From Propionicicella superfundia DSM 22317 (GTDB lineage Bacteria; Actinomycetota; Actinomycetes; Propionibacteriales; Propionibacteriaceae): a DNA stretch of 64,000 bases. Where the stretch lies: positions 309,105 through 373,104 of the forward strand of contig NZ_KE384021.1 in assembly GCF_000423465.1 (NCBI RefSeq). Reading direction: 5' to 3'. Shown here piece by piece: positions 44,594 through 53,145 of the stretch; the first letter of the stretch is position 1, and every line of letters begins with the position of its first letter. The notes under the pieces are model-generated. The model searched no databases and had not been told where the DNA came from. It saw nothing but the letters and a program-made list of their open reading frames with translations. Made by a program: the position numbers and the translations under genes.

Positions 44594-45582
44594 GTCGTGA
44601 TCCCTTCGCGGAGGGTGGGTCGCAGGACCACGCGTTCGACAGGCGCGTTCTCGTCGTGGATCAGCGCGATGAGGCGCTCGGCTCCGATGCGCCCCGACTC
44701 CAGGAGGGGTTGCCGCACGCTCGTGAGCCCGAGCGCCTCCACCAGATCCCCGCCGTCCCACCCCACGACGCCGACGCGATCCGGCACGGCGATGCCGGTG
44801 GACCGCAGCCCCGCGAGCACGCCCGCAGCGAGGATGTCGTGACCGGCGAGCACGCCGACCCGCATCGTTCGCGACATCGACGCGACGACCTCGGCCGCGG
44901 CATGTCCTGCACGCACATCGCCCGAGCGGGCTGTGATGAGCTGGACGCTCTCCTCTCCGACGCCGCGCTCGGCCAGCGCGCGTAGGAAGCCCGACAGGCG
45001 CTTCTTTCCCTGCGAGACGTAGTCCTTGGAGATCTGCCCCTCCGTCACGTAGACGAACCGTTCGAAACCGCGACTCACGAGATGCTCCGCGGCCAGCTTC
45101 GCGCCGTGTGTCTCGTCGAGCACGATCGAGGTGATCTGCGGATGCCCGGAATCCACGAGAACGGTCGGCAGCTCCCGATTGAGGATGCGGGCGCTCAGAT
45201 CGGTGTCGACGGGCACGCCCATGATGATGAGCCCGTCGAGATCACCGGAGAACGGGAGGGATGCCAGGCGTGGCGACGGTGAGCGGCTCGCGGACGGGTG
45301 ATCGAACACGATCGCCTCCATCCTGTCGGCGCCGACCACGCTCAGCACGCCCTTCAGTCGTTCTGCGTACGAGGTGTAGGTGACGAACGGAGCGATCACG
45401 CCGATGCGCTTGCGCTGGTTCGCGATCGTGTGCGGAACATACCCGAGGCGATCGGCGACCTCCAGCACCCGCTCCCGCGTCGGCGCGGAGACGCGTTTCG
45501 GATGGTTCATGGCGTTCGACACCGTCGCGACCGAGACGGAAGCCTCTCGCGCGACATCGCGGATCGTCACGGGCCGCGTCAT
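44590..45582 (-). CDS. LacI-family transcriptional regulator
   Basis: 330 aa. The N-terminal HTH 'TIRDVAREASVSVATVSNAMN' and hinge 'RVLEVADRLGYVPHTIAN' are textbook LacI. The periplasmic-binding-protein-like effector domain follows. It is the fourth gene of the transporter operon, overlapping the upstream ATPase gene and the downstream esterase by 4 nt each. The CG-centred palindrome at 50878-50893, upstream of the operon, is its likely operator. Confidence 0.92.
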   Translation of the reverse strand: MTRPVTIRDVAREASVSVATVSNAMNHPKRVSAPTRERVLEVADRLGYVPHTIANQRKRIGVIAPFVTYTSYAERLKGVLSVVGADRMEAIVFDHPSASRSPSPRLASLPFSGDLDGLIIMGVPVDTDLSARILNRELPTVLVDSGHPQITSIVLDETHGAKLAAEHLVSRGFERFVYVTEGQISKDYVSQGKKRLSGFLRALAERGVGEESVQLITARSGDVRAGHAAAEVVASMSRTMRVGVLAGHDILAAGVLAGLRSTGIAVPDRVGVVGWDGGDLVEALGLTSVRQPLLESGRIGAERLIALIHDENAPVERVVLRPTLREGITT

Positions 45583-48191
45583 GCCACGTACCGTTCCGCC
45601 AGGAGCGAGCGACCCCGCTGCACAGTGGGGTCGGGGATCGGGGCGGCCTCGAGAAGAGATCGGGTGTACGGGTGCTCGGGGCGCAGGATCACCTCCTGTG
45701 CCGTCCCGCGCTCGACGATGGCGCCGTGGTACATCACGGCAATATCGTCGCAGAAGCTGCGCACCACGGAGAGATCGTGGGAGATGAACAGATATGCGAT
45801 TCCGAGGTCGTTCTGCAGCGTGGCAAGGAGTTCCAGGACCTGCGCCTGGATGGTGAGGTCGAGCGCGCTCACCGGCTCATCGCAGACGATCAGCTCGGGA
45901 TCGAGCACGATCGCCCGAGCGATGGCGATGCGCTGACGCTGCCCGCCGGAGAACTGTGCCGGGTAGCGTGTCGCGGCACTCGCCGGAAGCCCGACCCGCT
46001 CGAGCGCTTCCGCCACCCGCCGGTGCGCCTCCTTCGCGCTCGTGCCGTGCGCCAGCACCAGCGGCTCGCTGAGGGTGGAGCCGACGGTTCGCACGGGATT
46101 GAGCGAGCCGTAGGGGTCCTGGAAGATGATCTGCACCCGACGGCTGAGTTCGCGGCGCCGTGAACGCGAGGCGGTCGTCAGCTCCTCGCCGTCGAGGGTG
46201 ATGCTGCCGGAGGCCGCGTCGACAAGACCGACGATCACGTTTCCGACGCTCGACTTGCCCGAGCCCGACTCACCGATGAGCCCCAGGGTGCGGGCACGGT
46301 GGATGTCGAGATCGACGGCATTCACCGCCGTGGTGCGCACGGGACGCCCTCCGGCGTTGCGTCCCGCATACTCGACGGTCAGGGCGCGGATCGCCAGCAG
46401 CGGTTCGGTCCCCGGGCGGACGGGATGGATGTCGAGCCGGGCCGGGTCGGCCGCGAGCATGGCGCGGGTGTGCTGGTGAGCCGGGGCGGCGAAGATCTGA
46501 TCCGCGGGTGCCTGTTCGACGAGCGTGCCGTCCCGCATCACGATGACACGGTCGGCGATGTCGGCGACGACGCCCCAGTCGTGTGTCACGAGCAGCAGCG
46601 ACATGGAATCGTCGTCGTCGCACAACCGGTGCAGCAGGGCGAGGATCTCGGCCTGGACCGTGACATCGAGCGCGGTCGTCGGCTCGTCGGCGACCAGGAT
46701 CTTCGGGTGGGCGCTGAGTGCCGCGGCGATGACGACTCTCTGCGCCATTCCGCCCGACAACTGGTGTGGGAAGCGGCGTGCGACGGCCGCCGGGTCGGGG
46801 ATCTGCACACGCTCCAGCAGTTCGATCGCCTTCTCCCGAGCGGCCCTTCGCTCGATCCCTTGATGGAGTCGGACCAACTGAGCGAGCAGATCTCCGACCC
46901 GCATCGAGGGATCCAGCGACGGCTGCGGGTCCTGCGTGATGTAGCCGAAGGCCGCCGTGCGCAGTCTCCGCATCCGCTCGGCGGAGCCGCCGACCATGTC
47001 GACCCCGTCGATCGTGATGTGCCCTGAGGCGACCCGCGTCCCGCGGCTGAGGCCCAGCAGGGCGAGAGAGGTCACCGACTTGCCCGAGCCGGACTCGCCG
47101 ACGAGGCAGAGTGTCTCGCCGCGACGGAGTGTGAACGACACGTTCTCGACGAGCGGCGTCGGGCCGTGCGGCCCGTCGACGACGATCGTGAGGTTGTCGA
47201 CCTCCAGGAGTGCCCCGCTGTCGGAGCGCGTGACCGGGCGATGGGCGGCGGCCGCGGTCGAGTGCCGCGCCCGGTGACGTCGCCCGCTGCCGCTCCAACG
47301 CTCGGCGACCGCATCGCGGATACTGTCACCGAGCAGCATGAGCGACATGATCGTGACGATGATGACGCCGCCTGTGGGGATGAGGAGCCAGGGTGCACGC
47401 GTGATGTTCTCACTCGCCGTCTCGACCATGTTTCCCCAACTGGGGGCGGGCAGGCTGACGCCGAAGCCGAGGTAGCCGAGGCCGGTCTCGGCGATGATGA
47501 CGGCTCCGGCGAAGATCGTCGCCTGCACGATGATCGGCCCGGCGAGGCGCGGGAGAATGTGCCGGACGGTGATCTGTGTCTCGGTCAGCCCCATGGTGCG
47601 TGCTCCGCGAACGAACAACTCGTTGCGCACCGTTCGCGTCGTCCCGCGCACGACCCGGATGAGCAGCGGGCTGGTGAGGATGCCGAGAGTGACCATGGCG
47701 ACCGTCATATTGCCCGGGACGATCGACAGCATGACGAGCAGGATGATGAATGACGGCACGCTCAGCAACAGTTCGGCCGCACGTGTGACGATTGTGTCGA
47801 CCACGCCGTGGGCCATGCCGGCCGCGAGCCCCAGCGACGTGCCGAGGACGAGGAAGACGACGAGCGCCTGCGCGACGCCGAGCAGAGTCCCGCGGCCTCC
47901 GTACATCATGCGTGAGAGCACGTCGCGTCCGAGATCGTCGGTGCCGAACGGATGGTTCGCCGTCGGCCCGGACAAGGTGTTGGCGAGATCCTGCGCCAGG
48001 GGAGAGTGGGGCGCCAGGACGGGCGCAAGAGCCACTGTGGCGACGATCAGCAGCACGATCGCCGCGCAGATCACGAACTGCGGGCGGCTCAGGAAGAGAC
48101 GGGGTAGCGAGCGGATCTGCGGGGCGTCCCGTGGCGCGGCTCGGTTCTCGGATGCCTCGGGCGGTGGCACGTGATCGGTCTCGTCGGTCAT
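45579..48191 (-). CDS. Peptide ABC transporter: DppC-like permease fused to two ATPase domains (DppD and DppF types)
   Basis: 870 aa. Residues about 30-310 are a DppC-type permease (N-terminal 'FGTDDLGRDVLSRMMYG' and the EAA-like 'RGARTMGLTETQITVRHILP'). A first ATPase follows with Walker A 'GESGSGKS', signature 'LSGGMAQR' and 'ADEPTTALDV', and a second with 'GESGSGKS', 'FSGGQRQR' and 'CDEPVSALDL', each ending in a DppD/F-type 'HPYTRSLLEA'-like tail (first: 'HQHTRAMLAA'). One chain thus supplies a permease and both motors. It overlaps neighbours by 4 nt on both sides. Confidence 0.92.
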   Translation of the reverse strand: MTDETDHVPPPEASENRAAPRDAPQIRSLPRLFLSRPQFVICAAIVLLIVATVALAPVLAPHSPLAQDLANTLSGPTANHPFGTDDLGRDVLSRMMYGGRGTLLGVAQALVVFLVLGTSLGLAAGMAHGVVDTIVTRAAELLLSVPSFIILLVMLSIVPGNMTVAMVTLGILTSPLLIRVVRGTTRTVRNELFVRGARTMGLTETQITVRHILPRLAGPIIVQATIFAGAVIIAETGLGYLGFGVSLPAPSWGNMVETASENITRAPWLLIPTGGVIIVTIMSLMLLGDSIRDAVAERWSGSGRRHRARHSTAAAAHRPVTRSDSGALLEVDNLTIVVDGPHGPTPLVENVSFTLRRGETLCLVGESGSGKSVTSLALLGLSRGTRVASGHITIDGVDMVGGSAERMRRLRTAAFGYITQDPQPSLDPSMRVGDLLAQLVRLHQGIERRAAREKAIELLERVQIPDPAAVARRFPHQLSGGMAQRVVIAAALSAHPKILVADEPTTALDVTVQAEILALLHRLCDDDDSMSLLLVTHDWGVVADIADRVIVMRDGTLVEQAPADQIFAAPAHQHTRAMLAADPARLDIHPVRPGTEPLLAIRALTVEYAGRNAGGRPVRTTAVNAVDLDIHRARTLGLIGESGSGKSSVGNVIVGLVDAASGSITLDGEELTTASRSRRRELSRRVQIIFQDPYGSLNPVRTVGSTLSEPLVLAHGTSAKEAHRRVAEALERVGLPASAATRYPAQFSGGQRQRIAIARAIVLDPELIVCDEPVSALDLTIQAQVLELLATLQNDLGIAYLFISHDLSVVRSFCDDIAVMYHGAIVERGTAQEVILRPEHPYTRSLLEAAPIPDPTVQRGRSLLAERYVA

Positions 48192-49129
48192 GAGATCTCC
48201 TTCACGTTCAGCCGGGCGTAGAGCAGTTCGACGATGAGGTTCGTCACGATGATCACGATCGAGAAGATGAGGGTGATGGCCTGCACGACGGGGATGTCGT
48301 GCAGAAGCGTGGCGTCGACGGCGTAGCCGGCGAATCCAGGGATGACGAAGACGCTCTCGACAAGCACCGTCCCGGTGGTCAGGCCCACCATCTTCATGCC
48401 GAGGATCGTGACGATCGGAACGGCGGCCCCGCGCAATGCGTGGCGCCAGAGGATTCGGTGTTCGCTCACACCGTGCGCGCGCAGCAGCACGATGTAGGGC
48501 TGGGCGAGTTGTTCGGCGACAGCGTCGCGTGTCTGCTTCGCGAGCAGCGCCGTACTGCCGATGGTGAGTGTGGCCACCGGGAGGACCATGCGGGCGAGCC
48601 AGGGGCCGACACCGTCCACGATGGGGGCGTAGCCGCTCGTCGGCAGCCAGCGCAGGTGTACGGCGAAGATCGTGGCGAGCACGAGGCCGATCCAGAAATT
48701 CGGCACGGCCGATCCGACGACGCTGAGCGCGTCCGCGGCCTTGCCGACGATGCCGGGCCGCGAGGCGCCGATGACGCCCAGCGCGATGCCGAGCACCGAC
48801 GCACAGACGAACGTGCAGAGAATGAGCGAGAGGGTCGGTTCGAGCCGGTCGGCGAGGACCTGGCCGACCGGCGCGCCGCTGACGATGGAGTCACCGAGAT
48901 CGCCGCGGAGGAGTCCCATCAGCCAGTTGCCGTACTGCTGCCACACCGGCAGGTCAAGCCCGAGTTCGCGGCGAACCTGCTCGTACTGTTCGACCGACGC
49001 GTTCGGGCCGACGATGGTGCGCGCAGCGTCCCCCGGTGTCAGCGACACCAGGACGAACAGGAGAGCGGAGAGGACGAAGAACAGAAGGAGGCTCATGACG
49101 AACCAGTTGAGGAGCCGTCGAAGCGACAC
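48188..49129 (-). CDS. Peptide ABC transporter permease, DppB type
   Basis: 313 aa with six hydrophobic segments. The N-terminal 'SLTPGDAARTIVGPNAS' and 'RRELGLDLPVWQQYGNWL' are DppB/GsiC hallmarks; the cytoplasmic coupling loop is 'RAHGVSEHRILWRHALRGA'. GTG 49129 has GGAGG 7 nt upstream. Its end overlaps the fusion gene by 4 nt. It pairs with the DppC-type domain of that protein. Confidence 0.92.
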   Translation of the reverse strand: MSLRRLLNWFVMSLLLFFVLSALLFVLVSLTPGDAARTIVGPNASVEQYEQVRRELGLDLPVWQQYGNWLMGLLRGDLGDSIVSGAPVGQVLADRLEPTLSLILCTFVCASVLGIALGVIGASRPGIVGKAADALSVVGSAVPNFWIGLVLATIFAVHLRWLPTSGYAPIVDGVGPWLARMVLPVATLTIGSTALLAKQTRDAVAEQLAQPYIVLLRAHGVSEHRILWRHALRGAAVPIVTILGMKMVGLTTGTVLVESVFVIPGFAGYAVDATLLHDIPVVQAITLIFSIVIIVTNLIVELLYARLNVKEIS

Positions 49130-49225
49130 CGTGCTCCTCCTTTCGGCATTCGGGTTCGAAGGGTGATGGGTGATCGTGCCCGGGGGCGGTGGCTGCCGGG
49201 GCAGAGCACCCCGGCAGCCGTAGGG

Positions 49226-50785
49226 TCACGCGGCGGGAGCGAGTTCGGTGATGGGCGATTGCGGGCGGGCCTCGGTGACGGAGACTGGCGCCAGGTCCGT
49301 GCTGGCGAAGTAGAACACCGGCGCGAAGACGGCAGGGGCGAACCACGCTTGCTCGACGAGTTCGGTCACGACACCCTCATAGAGGCGGGTGGCTTCGTCC
49401 GCGGGTGCGACGAGCGCCTCGCCCATCGTCTTCTCGATCACCTCGCTGGTCGAGCCCAGCGGATTGAAGATGGCCTTCGGCCCGAACAGCCCGTCGTACT
49501 CCATGGGAAGCGGCTGCGACCCGTAGCCGATCACGGCGGCGGGGAAGGTTCCGCCCGTCATGCCTTCGAAATAGTCGGCGCTCGGTCGGGAGTCGAGTTC
49601 GATCGTGATTCCCACCTTCGCCAGTTGCTCGACGAGCACCTGCGACAGAGTGGCGGCTGTCGCCGAGGTGCTTGCGACGACCTTCAGCGAGAACCCGTTG
49701 GAATACCCGGCCTCGGCGAGCAGCGATTTCGCCTTGTCCGGATCGTAGGCGTACGTCCCCTTCAGCGCCTTCACGTATCCGGCCTCACTCGGCACGACGG
49801 TCTGCTCGGTCGCGAAGCCGTAGTCGCCGAGCAGCGCCGTCGCGATGCTCTCGCGGTCGAGGGCGTAGTTGATCGCTTGTCGCACGCGGACGTCCTTCAG
49901 CGGGCTGCCGAGCGTGCCGTCACGATCGAGAAGGCTCAGCCCGTAGACGATGGTCGGCGCATAGAGCACCTGCATGCCGGCGGAACCCGCGGCGTCGGCC
50001 GTGCTGAGATCGCCGGCGACGTAGTCGACCTCGCCGGTCTTCAGCGCGTTGAGGCGCTGCTCGGGATTCGCGATGACCGTGATGACGATCTCGTCCCAAT
50101 GCTGGGCATCGGGGTTCCAGTAGTCGTCGCGCGCCTTGTAGACGTAGGTGGAGCCGGCGACCGTGCGGTCGGCGTCGAGTTCGTACGGGCCGGCGCCGAC
50201 CGTCTTCGTCGCCAGGGCCTTGGGGTCGTCCTCGATAGCCTTCGGCGAGACCACCATTCCCGCCACCCACCTCTGCGTGAGCGCCTGCGGGGCGAGGGGG
50301 TGCGGCGTGGTCCAGGTGATGCGCACCGTGTCGTCGTCGACCTTCTCGTAGGTACCGCCGTTCACCAGGCTCGCGACGTTGCTCTTTCCGCCGTCGAGGT
50401 GCTTCAGGTTCGTGACGAGCGCGTCGGCATCGAGTTCGGCACCATCGGAGAACGTCACGTCGTCGCGCACCGTGATCTCGAACACCTTGTTCTCGTCATC
50501 GGTGAATCCCCACTCGGTCGCGAGCGCCGGGACGAGGGATCCGTTGGCGTCGACGCCGATCAGGGCGTCGTAGGCGGGCTGGGCGAACGGGCTCGTGGAC
50601 TGCTCCATGTCGGCGGGATCGAGGCTCGCCGGCGCCTTGTCGAGCGCGACGTTCAGGGTGCCGCCCCGTCCGCCGGCGGTCGGGCCGTCCGACGTGTTCG
50701 ATGACGCGCAGCTCGTGGCGCCGAGCGCGATGGCCAGCGCAGCGGTGATGGACAAGAGTCGAGCGCTCAGGCTTCTGCTGTACAT
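49226..50785 (-). CDS. Peptide ABC transporter solute-binding lipoprotein (family 5)
   Basis: 519 aa. Signal sequence 'RLLSITAALAIALGATSC', with the cysteine near residue 26 as a lipobox (ATSC). The mature protein is an SBP family 5 fold: 'LDPADMEQSTSPFAQPAYDAL', 'VRQAINYALDRESIATALL' and 'DKAKSLLAEAGYSNGF'-type motifs. It captures oligopeptides or a related solute at the outer face. ATG 50785 has a perfect AAGGAGGTC ribosome site 4-5 nt upstream, unusually strong for the window, so high expression is likely. First gene of the operon. Confidence 0.92.
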   Translation of the reverse strand: MYSRSLSARLLSITAALAIALGATSCASSNTSDGPTAGGRGGTLNVALDKAPASLDPADMEQSTSPFAQPAYDALIGVDANGSLVPALATEWGFTDDENKVFEITVRDDVTFSDGAELDADALVTNLKHLDGGKSNVASLVNGGTYEKVDDDTVRITWTTPHPLAPQALTQRWVAGMVVSPKAIEDDPKALATKTVGAGPYELDADRTVAGSTYVYKARDDYWNPDAQHWDEIVITVIANPEQRLNALKTGEVDYVAGDLSTADAAGSAGMQVLYAPTIVYGLSLLDRDGTLGSPLKDVRVRQAINYALDRESIATALLGDYGFATEQTVVPSEAGYVKALKGTYAYDPDKAKSLLAEAGYSNGFSLKVVASTSATAATLSQVLVEQLAKVGITIELDSRPSADYFEGMTGGTFPAAVIGYGSQPLPMEYDGLFGPKAIFNPLGSTSEVIEKTMGEALVAPADEATRLYEGVVTELVEQAWFAPAVFAPVFYFASTDLAPVSVTEARPQSPITELAPAA

Positions 50786-50840
50786 AAGACCTCCTTGTCT
50801 AACGGGCGGGCTTCTCCGGCCGGCGCCTGTCGTGCCTGTC

Positions 50841-50893
50841 ATTAGACACCGGGGCCATCATCGTGTAAAGCATTCTATGTAAACCGTTTTACA
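50841..50893 (-). promoter_or_regulatory. Promoter and LacI-type operator of the peptide-transport operon
   Basis: On the minus strand, -35 TTTACA (complement of 50864-50869) and -10 TCTAAT (complement of 50841-50846) are 17 nt apart, close to consensus. Immediately upstream is TGTAAACCGTTTTACA (50878-50893), a 14/16 palindrome centred on CG, the classic LacI-family operator form. The operon's own LacI gene is the obvious binder (inference). Confidence 0.65.
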
Positions 50894-50949
50894 GCCGCGG
50901 CTCACGGCGCCGAGCGCGCAGCAACGGCACGGGGTCGCGTCGTGCGGTG

Positions 50950-51016
50950 CATCGCGATGCGCTTCGACGCGTACCTGCGGCGTCGCGCGGGCACCACTTC
51001 TCGCGCGCGATCTGAG
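50950..51016 (+). pseudogene. Degenerate copy of the hemN 3' end
   Basis: This 67-nt stretch matches hemN 43312-43379 with about five mismatches and one 1-nt deletion, including the stop codon region (CGCGCGATCTGAG). The deletion shifts the frame after 'FDAYLRRRAG', so it encodes nothing. No other part of hemN is present. It marks the distal edge of the peptide-transporter block and suggests recombination at the hemN 3' end. Confidence 0.75.
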
Positions 51017-51239
51017 TGCCTCCGAAGCGTGCGAACGACCGTGGGACGAGACGCGCGCGCGGATGCCCGGAAGAGTTTTCTCCGCTGCGACTAGCCGTTT
51101 CGCGCTGTGGGTAGGAGGTATGCGCACCGTTTCTAGTGTGCATAACAAGTTTTTCTTGGACTCGGTGTCCGAACCCGAGCAAGGTGGGTGTCAGGACGAC
51201 GTGATGACCTCCATCACGGCGAAGCCGAAGGAGCAAGAC

Positions 51240-51482
51240 ATGAGCATCCTGACTGTGAACCCGAACCTGGGTGGCGAGTTCGGTCCGCTGAACGACACCG
51301 ATCTGTACGTGAACCCCAACTACGGCGGTGCGCTGGCCCCCGCCACCGCGACCGGCCCGGTCGTGAACGCCAACTACGGTGGTGCGCTCCGCGTCCGCCC
51401 GGTCTTCACTGCCGACCGCACCGCGGAACTGCCCGAGTTCGCCGCTGTCGCGCCGGCCGCCTGGGAAGCCGTCGCGGCGTGA
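51240..51482 (+). CDS. Small protein with three 18-residue VNPNYGG repeats, unrecognised
   Basis: 80 aa from ATG 51240, which has a perfect AAGGAG six nucleotides upstream; in-frame ATG 51204 is an alternative. Three repeats start at residues 6, 24 and 42, exactly 18 apart: VNPNLGGEF, VNPNYGGAL, VNANYGGAL. The rest is an Ala/Val/Pro-rich tail. There are no cysteines, no membrane helix and no signal peptide. It resembles multi-core RiPP precursors or a small repeat structural protein, but I know no family. A terminator follows 43 nt later. It sits beside the hemN fragment, suggesting acquired DNA. Confidence 0.65.
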   Translation: MSILTVNPNLGGEFGPLNDTDLYVNPNYGGALAPATATGPVVNANYGGALRVRPVFTADRTAELPEFAAVAPAAWEAVAA

Positions 51483-51524
51483 GCCGACATCGGCCGGCGC
51501 GAGCCGCCGGCATCTCTCCCACGG

Positions 51525-51555
51525 GGCCCCGTTGCATCAAAGACGCAACGGGGCC
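51525..51555. terminator. Hairpin between the repeat-peptide gene and convergent lysR
   Basis: Perfect 11-bp stem GGCCCCGTTGC / GCAACGGGGCC with a 9-nt loop, placed between convergent stop codons; probable bidirectional terminator. Confidence 0.75.
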
Positions 51556-51563
51556 TCGGTGCG

Positions 51564-52481
51564 TCAGGGGGCGGCCAGGTCGGACCGCATGTCGTTGAGG
51601 GTCATGCCGGGCACGAACATGCCGGCGAAGGTGCGCGCGGTCGCGGGGGACTCCAGCGAGAGCAGCACGTCCACGTTCCAGGCGAGGTCGACGTCGTCCA
51701 GCGGCCGGTGCGCCAGGTCCGTCGCCTGGAGTTTCCCTCCGACCGCGACGGGGACGACGGCGACCGCGAGCCCCTTGCGGATCACGTCGAACAGGGTCGG
51801 CAGGTCGTTCAGCGACAGCGCCGTGCGGGGCGTGAGCAGGGCGTCGGCGAAAGCCTGGTCGACGATCTGGCGGGCGCTCCAGCCGGGGCCGAGGTTGGCC
51901 AGCGGATAGGCGGCCACCTGCCGAAGTGTGACCGTGTCGCTCGCGGCGAGGGGGTGGTCGGGGGCCATGACGGCCTCGAACCCGTCGACCGACAGCGGGA
52001 TCCGCTCCAGTCCGGTGAGGCTCACCCGCGGGGTCTCCCCCAGGACGACGACATCGAGGTCGCCGCGGGAGAGTGCCCCCGCGAGGACCTCCGCCCCGGC
52101 CTGCAGGGTTTCGAGCGTCACCGTGGGCAGCAGATCGTGGAAGGTCGCGAGCAGATCCGCCAGGTCCACGAGATCGCCCAGGCAGCGTTCGGCGCCGATC
52201 CGGAGCCGTCCGCCGGGGTTGCCCACGGTCTCCTGCACCTCCCGGCGCACGGCGGCGACATCCTCGAGCATCCGGCGTGCGTGCGGCAGGAAGACGAGCC
52301 CGGCGGGGGTGAGCGTCACGCCGCGGGGAGTGCGGTGGAAGAGCTGGGCGTGCAGTTCGCGCTCCAGCGAGCGAATGGACGCCGATAGGCCGGGCTGGCT
52401 CACGTGCGACAGTTCGGCTGCACGGGTGAAGTTCTGTTGTTCGGCGACGGCCACGAAGAACTCGATCTGGCGCATGTCCAT
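51564..52481 (-). CDS. LysR-family transcriptional regulator
   Basis: 305 aa, normal LysR size. The winged HTH reads 'MRQIEFFVAVAEQQNFTRAAE' region then 'SHVSQPGLSASIRSLERELHAQLFHR', textbook LysR. The substrate-binding domain follows from about residue 90 ('GRLRIGAERCLGDLVDLADLL'). ATG 52481 has GGAGGAGG close upstream. LysR targets are often divergent; the divergent neighbour here is the small SHOCT protein, a possible but unproven target. Confidence 0.9.
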   Translation of the reverse strand: MDMRQIEFFVAVAEQQNFTRAAELSHVSQPGLSASIRSLERELHAQLFHRTPRGVTLTPAGLVFLPHARRMLEDVAAVRREVQETVGNPGGRLRIGAERCLGDLVDLADLLATFHDLLPTVTLETLQAGAEVLAGALSRGDLDVVVLGETPRVSLTGLERIPLSVDGFEAVMAPDHPLAASDTVTLRQVAAYPLANLGPGWSARQIVDQAFADALLTPRTALSLNDLPTLFDVIRKGLAVAVVPVAVGGKLQATDLAHRPLDDVDLAWNVDVLLSLESPATARTFAGMFVPGMTLNDMRSDLAAP

Positions 52482-52748
52482 GAGGGTCCTCCTCCCGACG
52501 GGAACGCCATTGCCTCCGTCGGCTAGAAGATACCTCCCGCCGCGCGCCCGTGTGTCCGGTGCGGGGGAAATCGTGGCCGGACCGGTATCAGCCGGGGTGC
52601 CCATGGCCGGATCACCCCCAGTCAGGGGCACAAACAGACGACATGGGCGGCGCTCGGCAGCGGTGCCGTGCGGGGGATAATGGCAGTCGCGCCGGGGGGC
52701 GCGGCCGGTGGGATCCATCGGGACCGACGTTCGAACGGAGAAAGCACG

Positions 52749-53132
52749 ATGAGTTTCTGGGATAACTTGTGGCTTCTGATCTGGGCGTTCCTGTTCGTGT
52801 GCTATCTGATCGTTCTCTTCCAGGTGGTCGTCGACATCTTCCGCGATTCCAAGATGAGCGGGTTGGCCAAGGCGATCTGGCTGATCGTGCTGTTCATCTT
52901 CCCGATGCTCGGTGCGCTGGTGTACGTCATCGCGCGTGGGCGTGGCATGAACGAGCGCCAGGCCGCCGCTGCGAACCAGTCGCAGGCCGCGACGGAGCAG
53001 TACATCCGTTCGGTGGCGGGTGCGACCGATCCGGCGGCCCAGATCTCGAACGCGAAGTCGCTGCTGGACGCCGGTGCGATCACTCCGGCCGAGTTCGAGC
53101 AGCTCAAGGCGAAGGTCCTCGCCGCGAAGTGA
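52749..53132 (+). CDS. Small membrane protein with PLDc_N-type helices and a SHOCT domain
   Basis: 127 aa. Two N-terminal helices ('LWLLIWAFLFVCYLIVLFQV' and 'AIWLIVLFIFPMLGALVYVI') resemble the PLD nuclease N-terminal membrane module. The last ~35 residues 'ISNAKSLLDAGAITPAEFEQL' then 'KAKVLAAK' are a SHOCT domain, a short oligomerisation motif. Function unknown. GGAG lies 8 nt before ATG 52749. The next membrane gene starts 14 nt after its stop, suggesting an operon. Confidence 0.85.
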   Translation: MSFWDNLWLLIWAFLFVCYLIVLFQVVVDIFRDSKMSGLAKAIWLIVLFIFPMLGALVYVIARGRGMNERQAAAANQSQAATEQYIRSVAGATDPAAQISNAKSLLDAGAITPAEFEQLKAKVLAAK

Positions 53133-53145
53133 ACCGGCGCGGTTC

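Noticed and set aside
51017..51239. Upstream extension of the repeat-peptide gene to 51063
   Set aside because: The extra residues have no repeat character, and the perfect ribosome site precedes ATG 51240.
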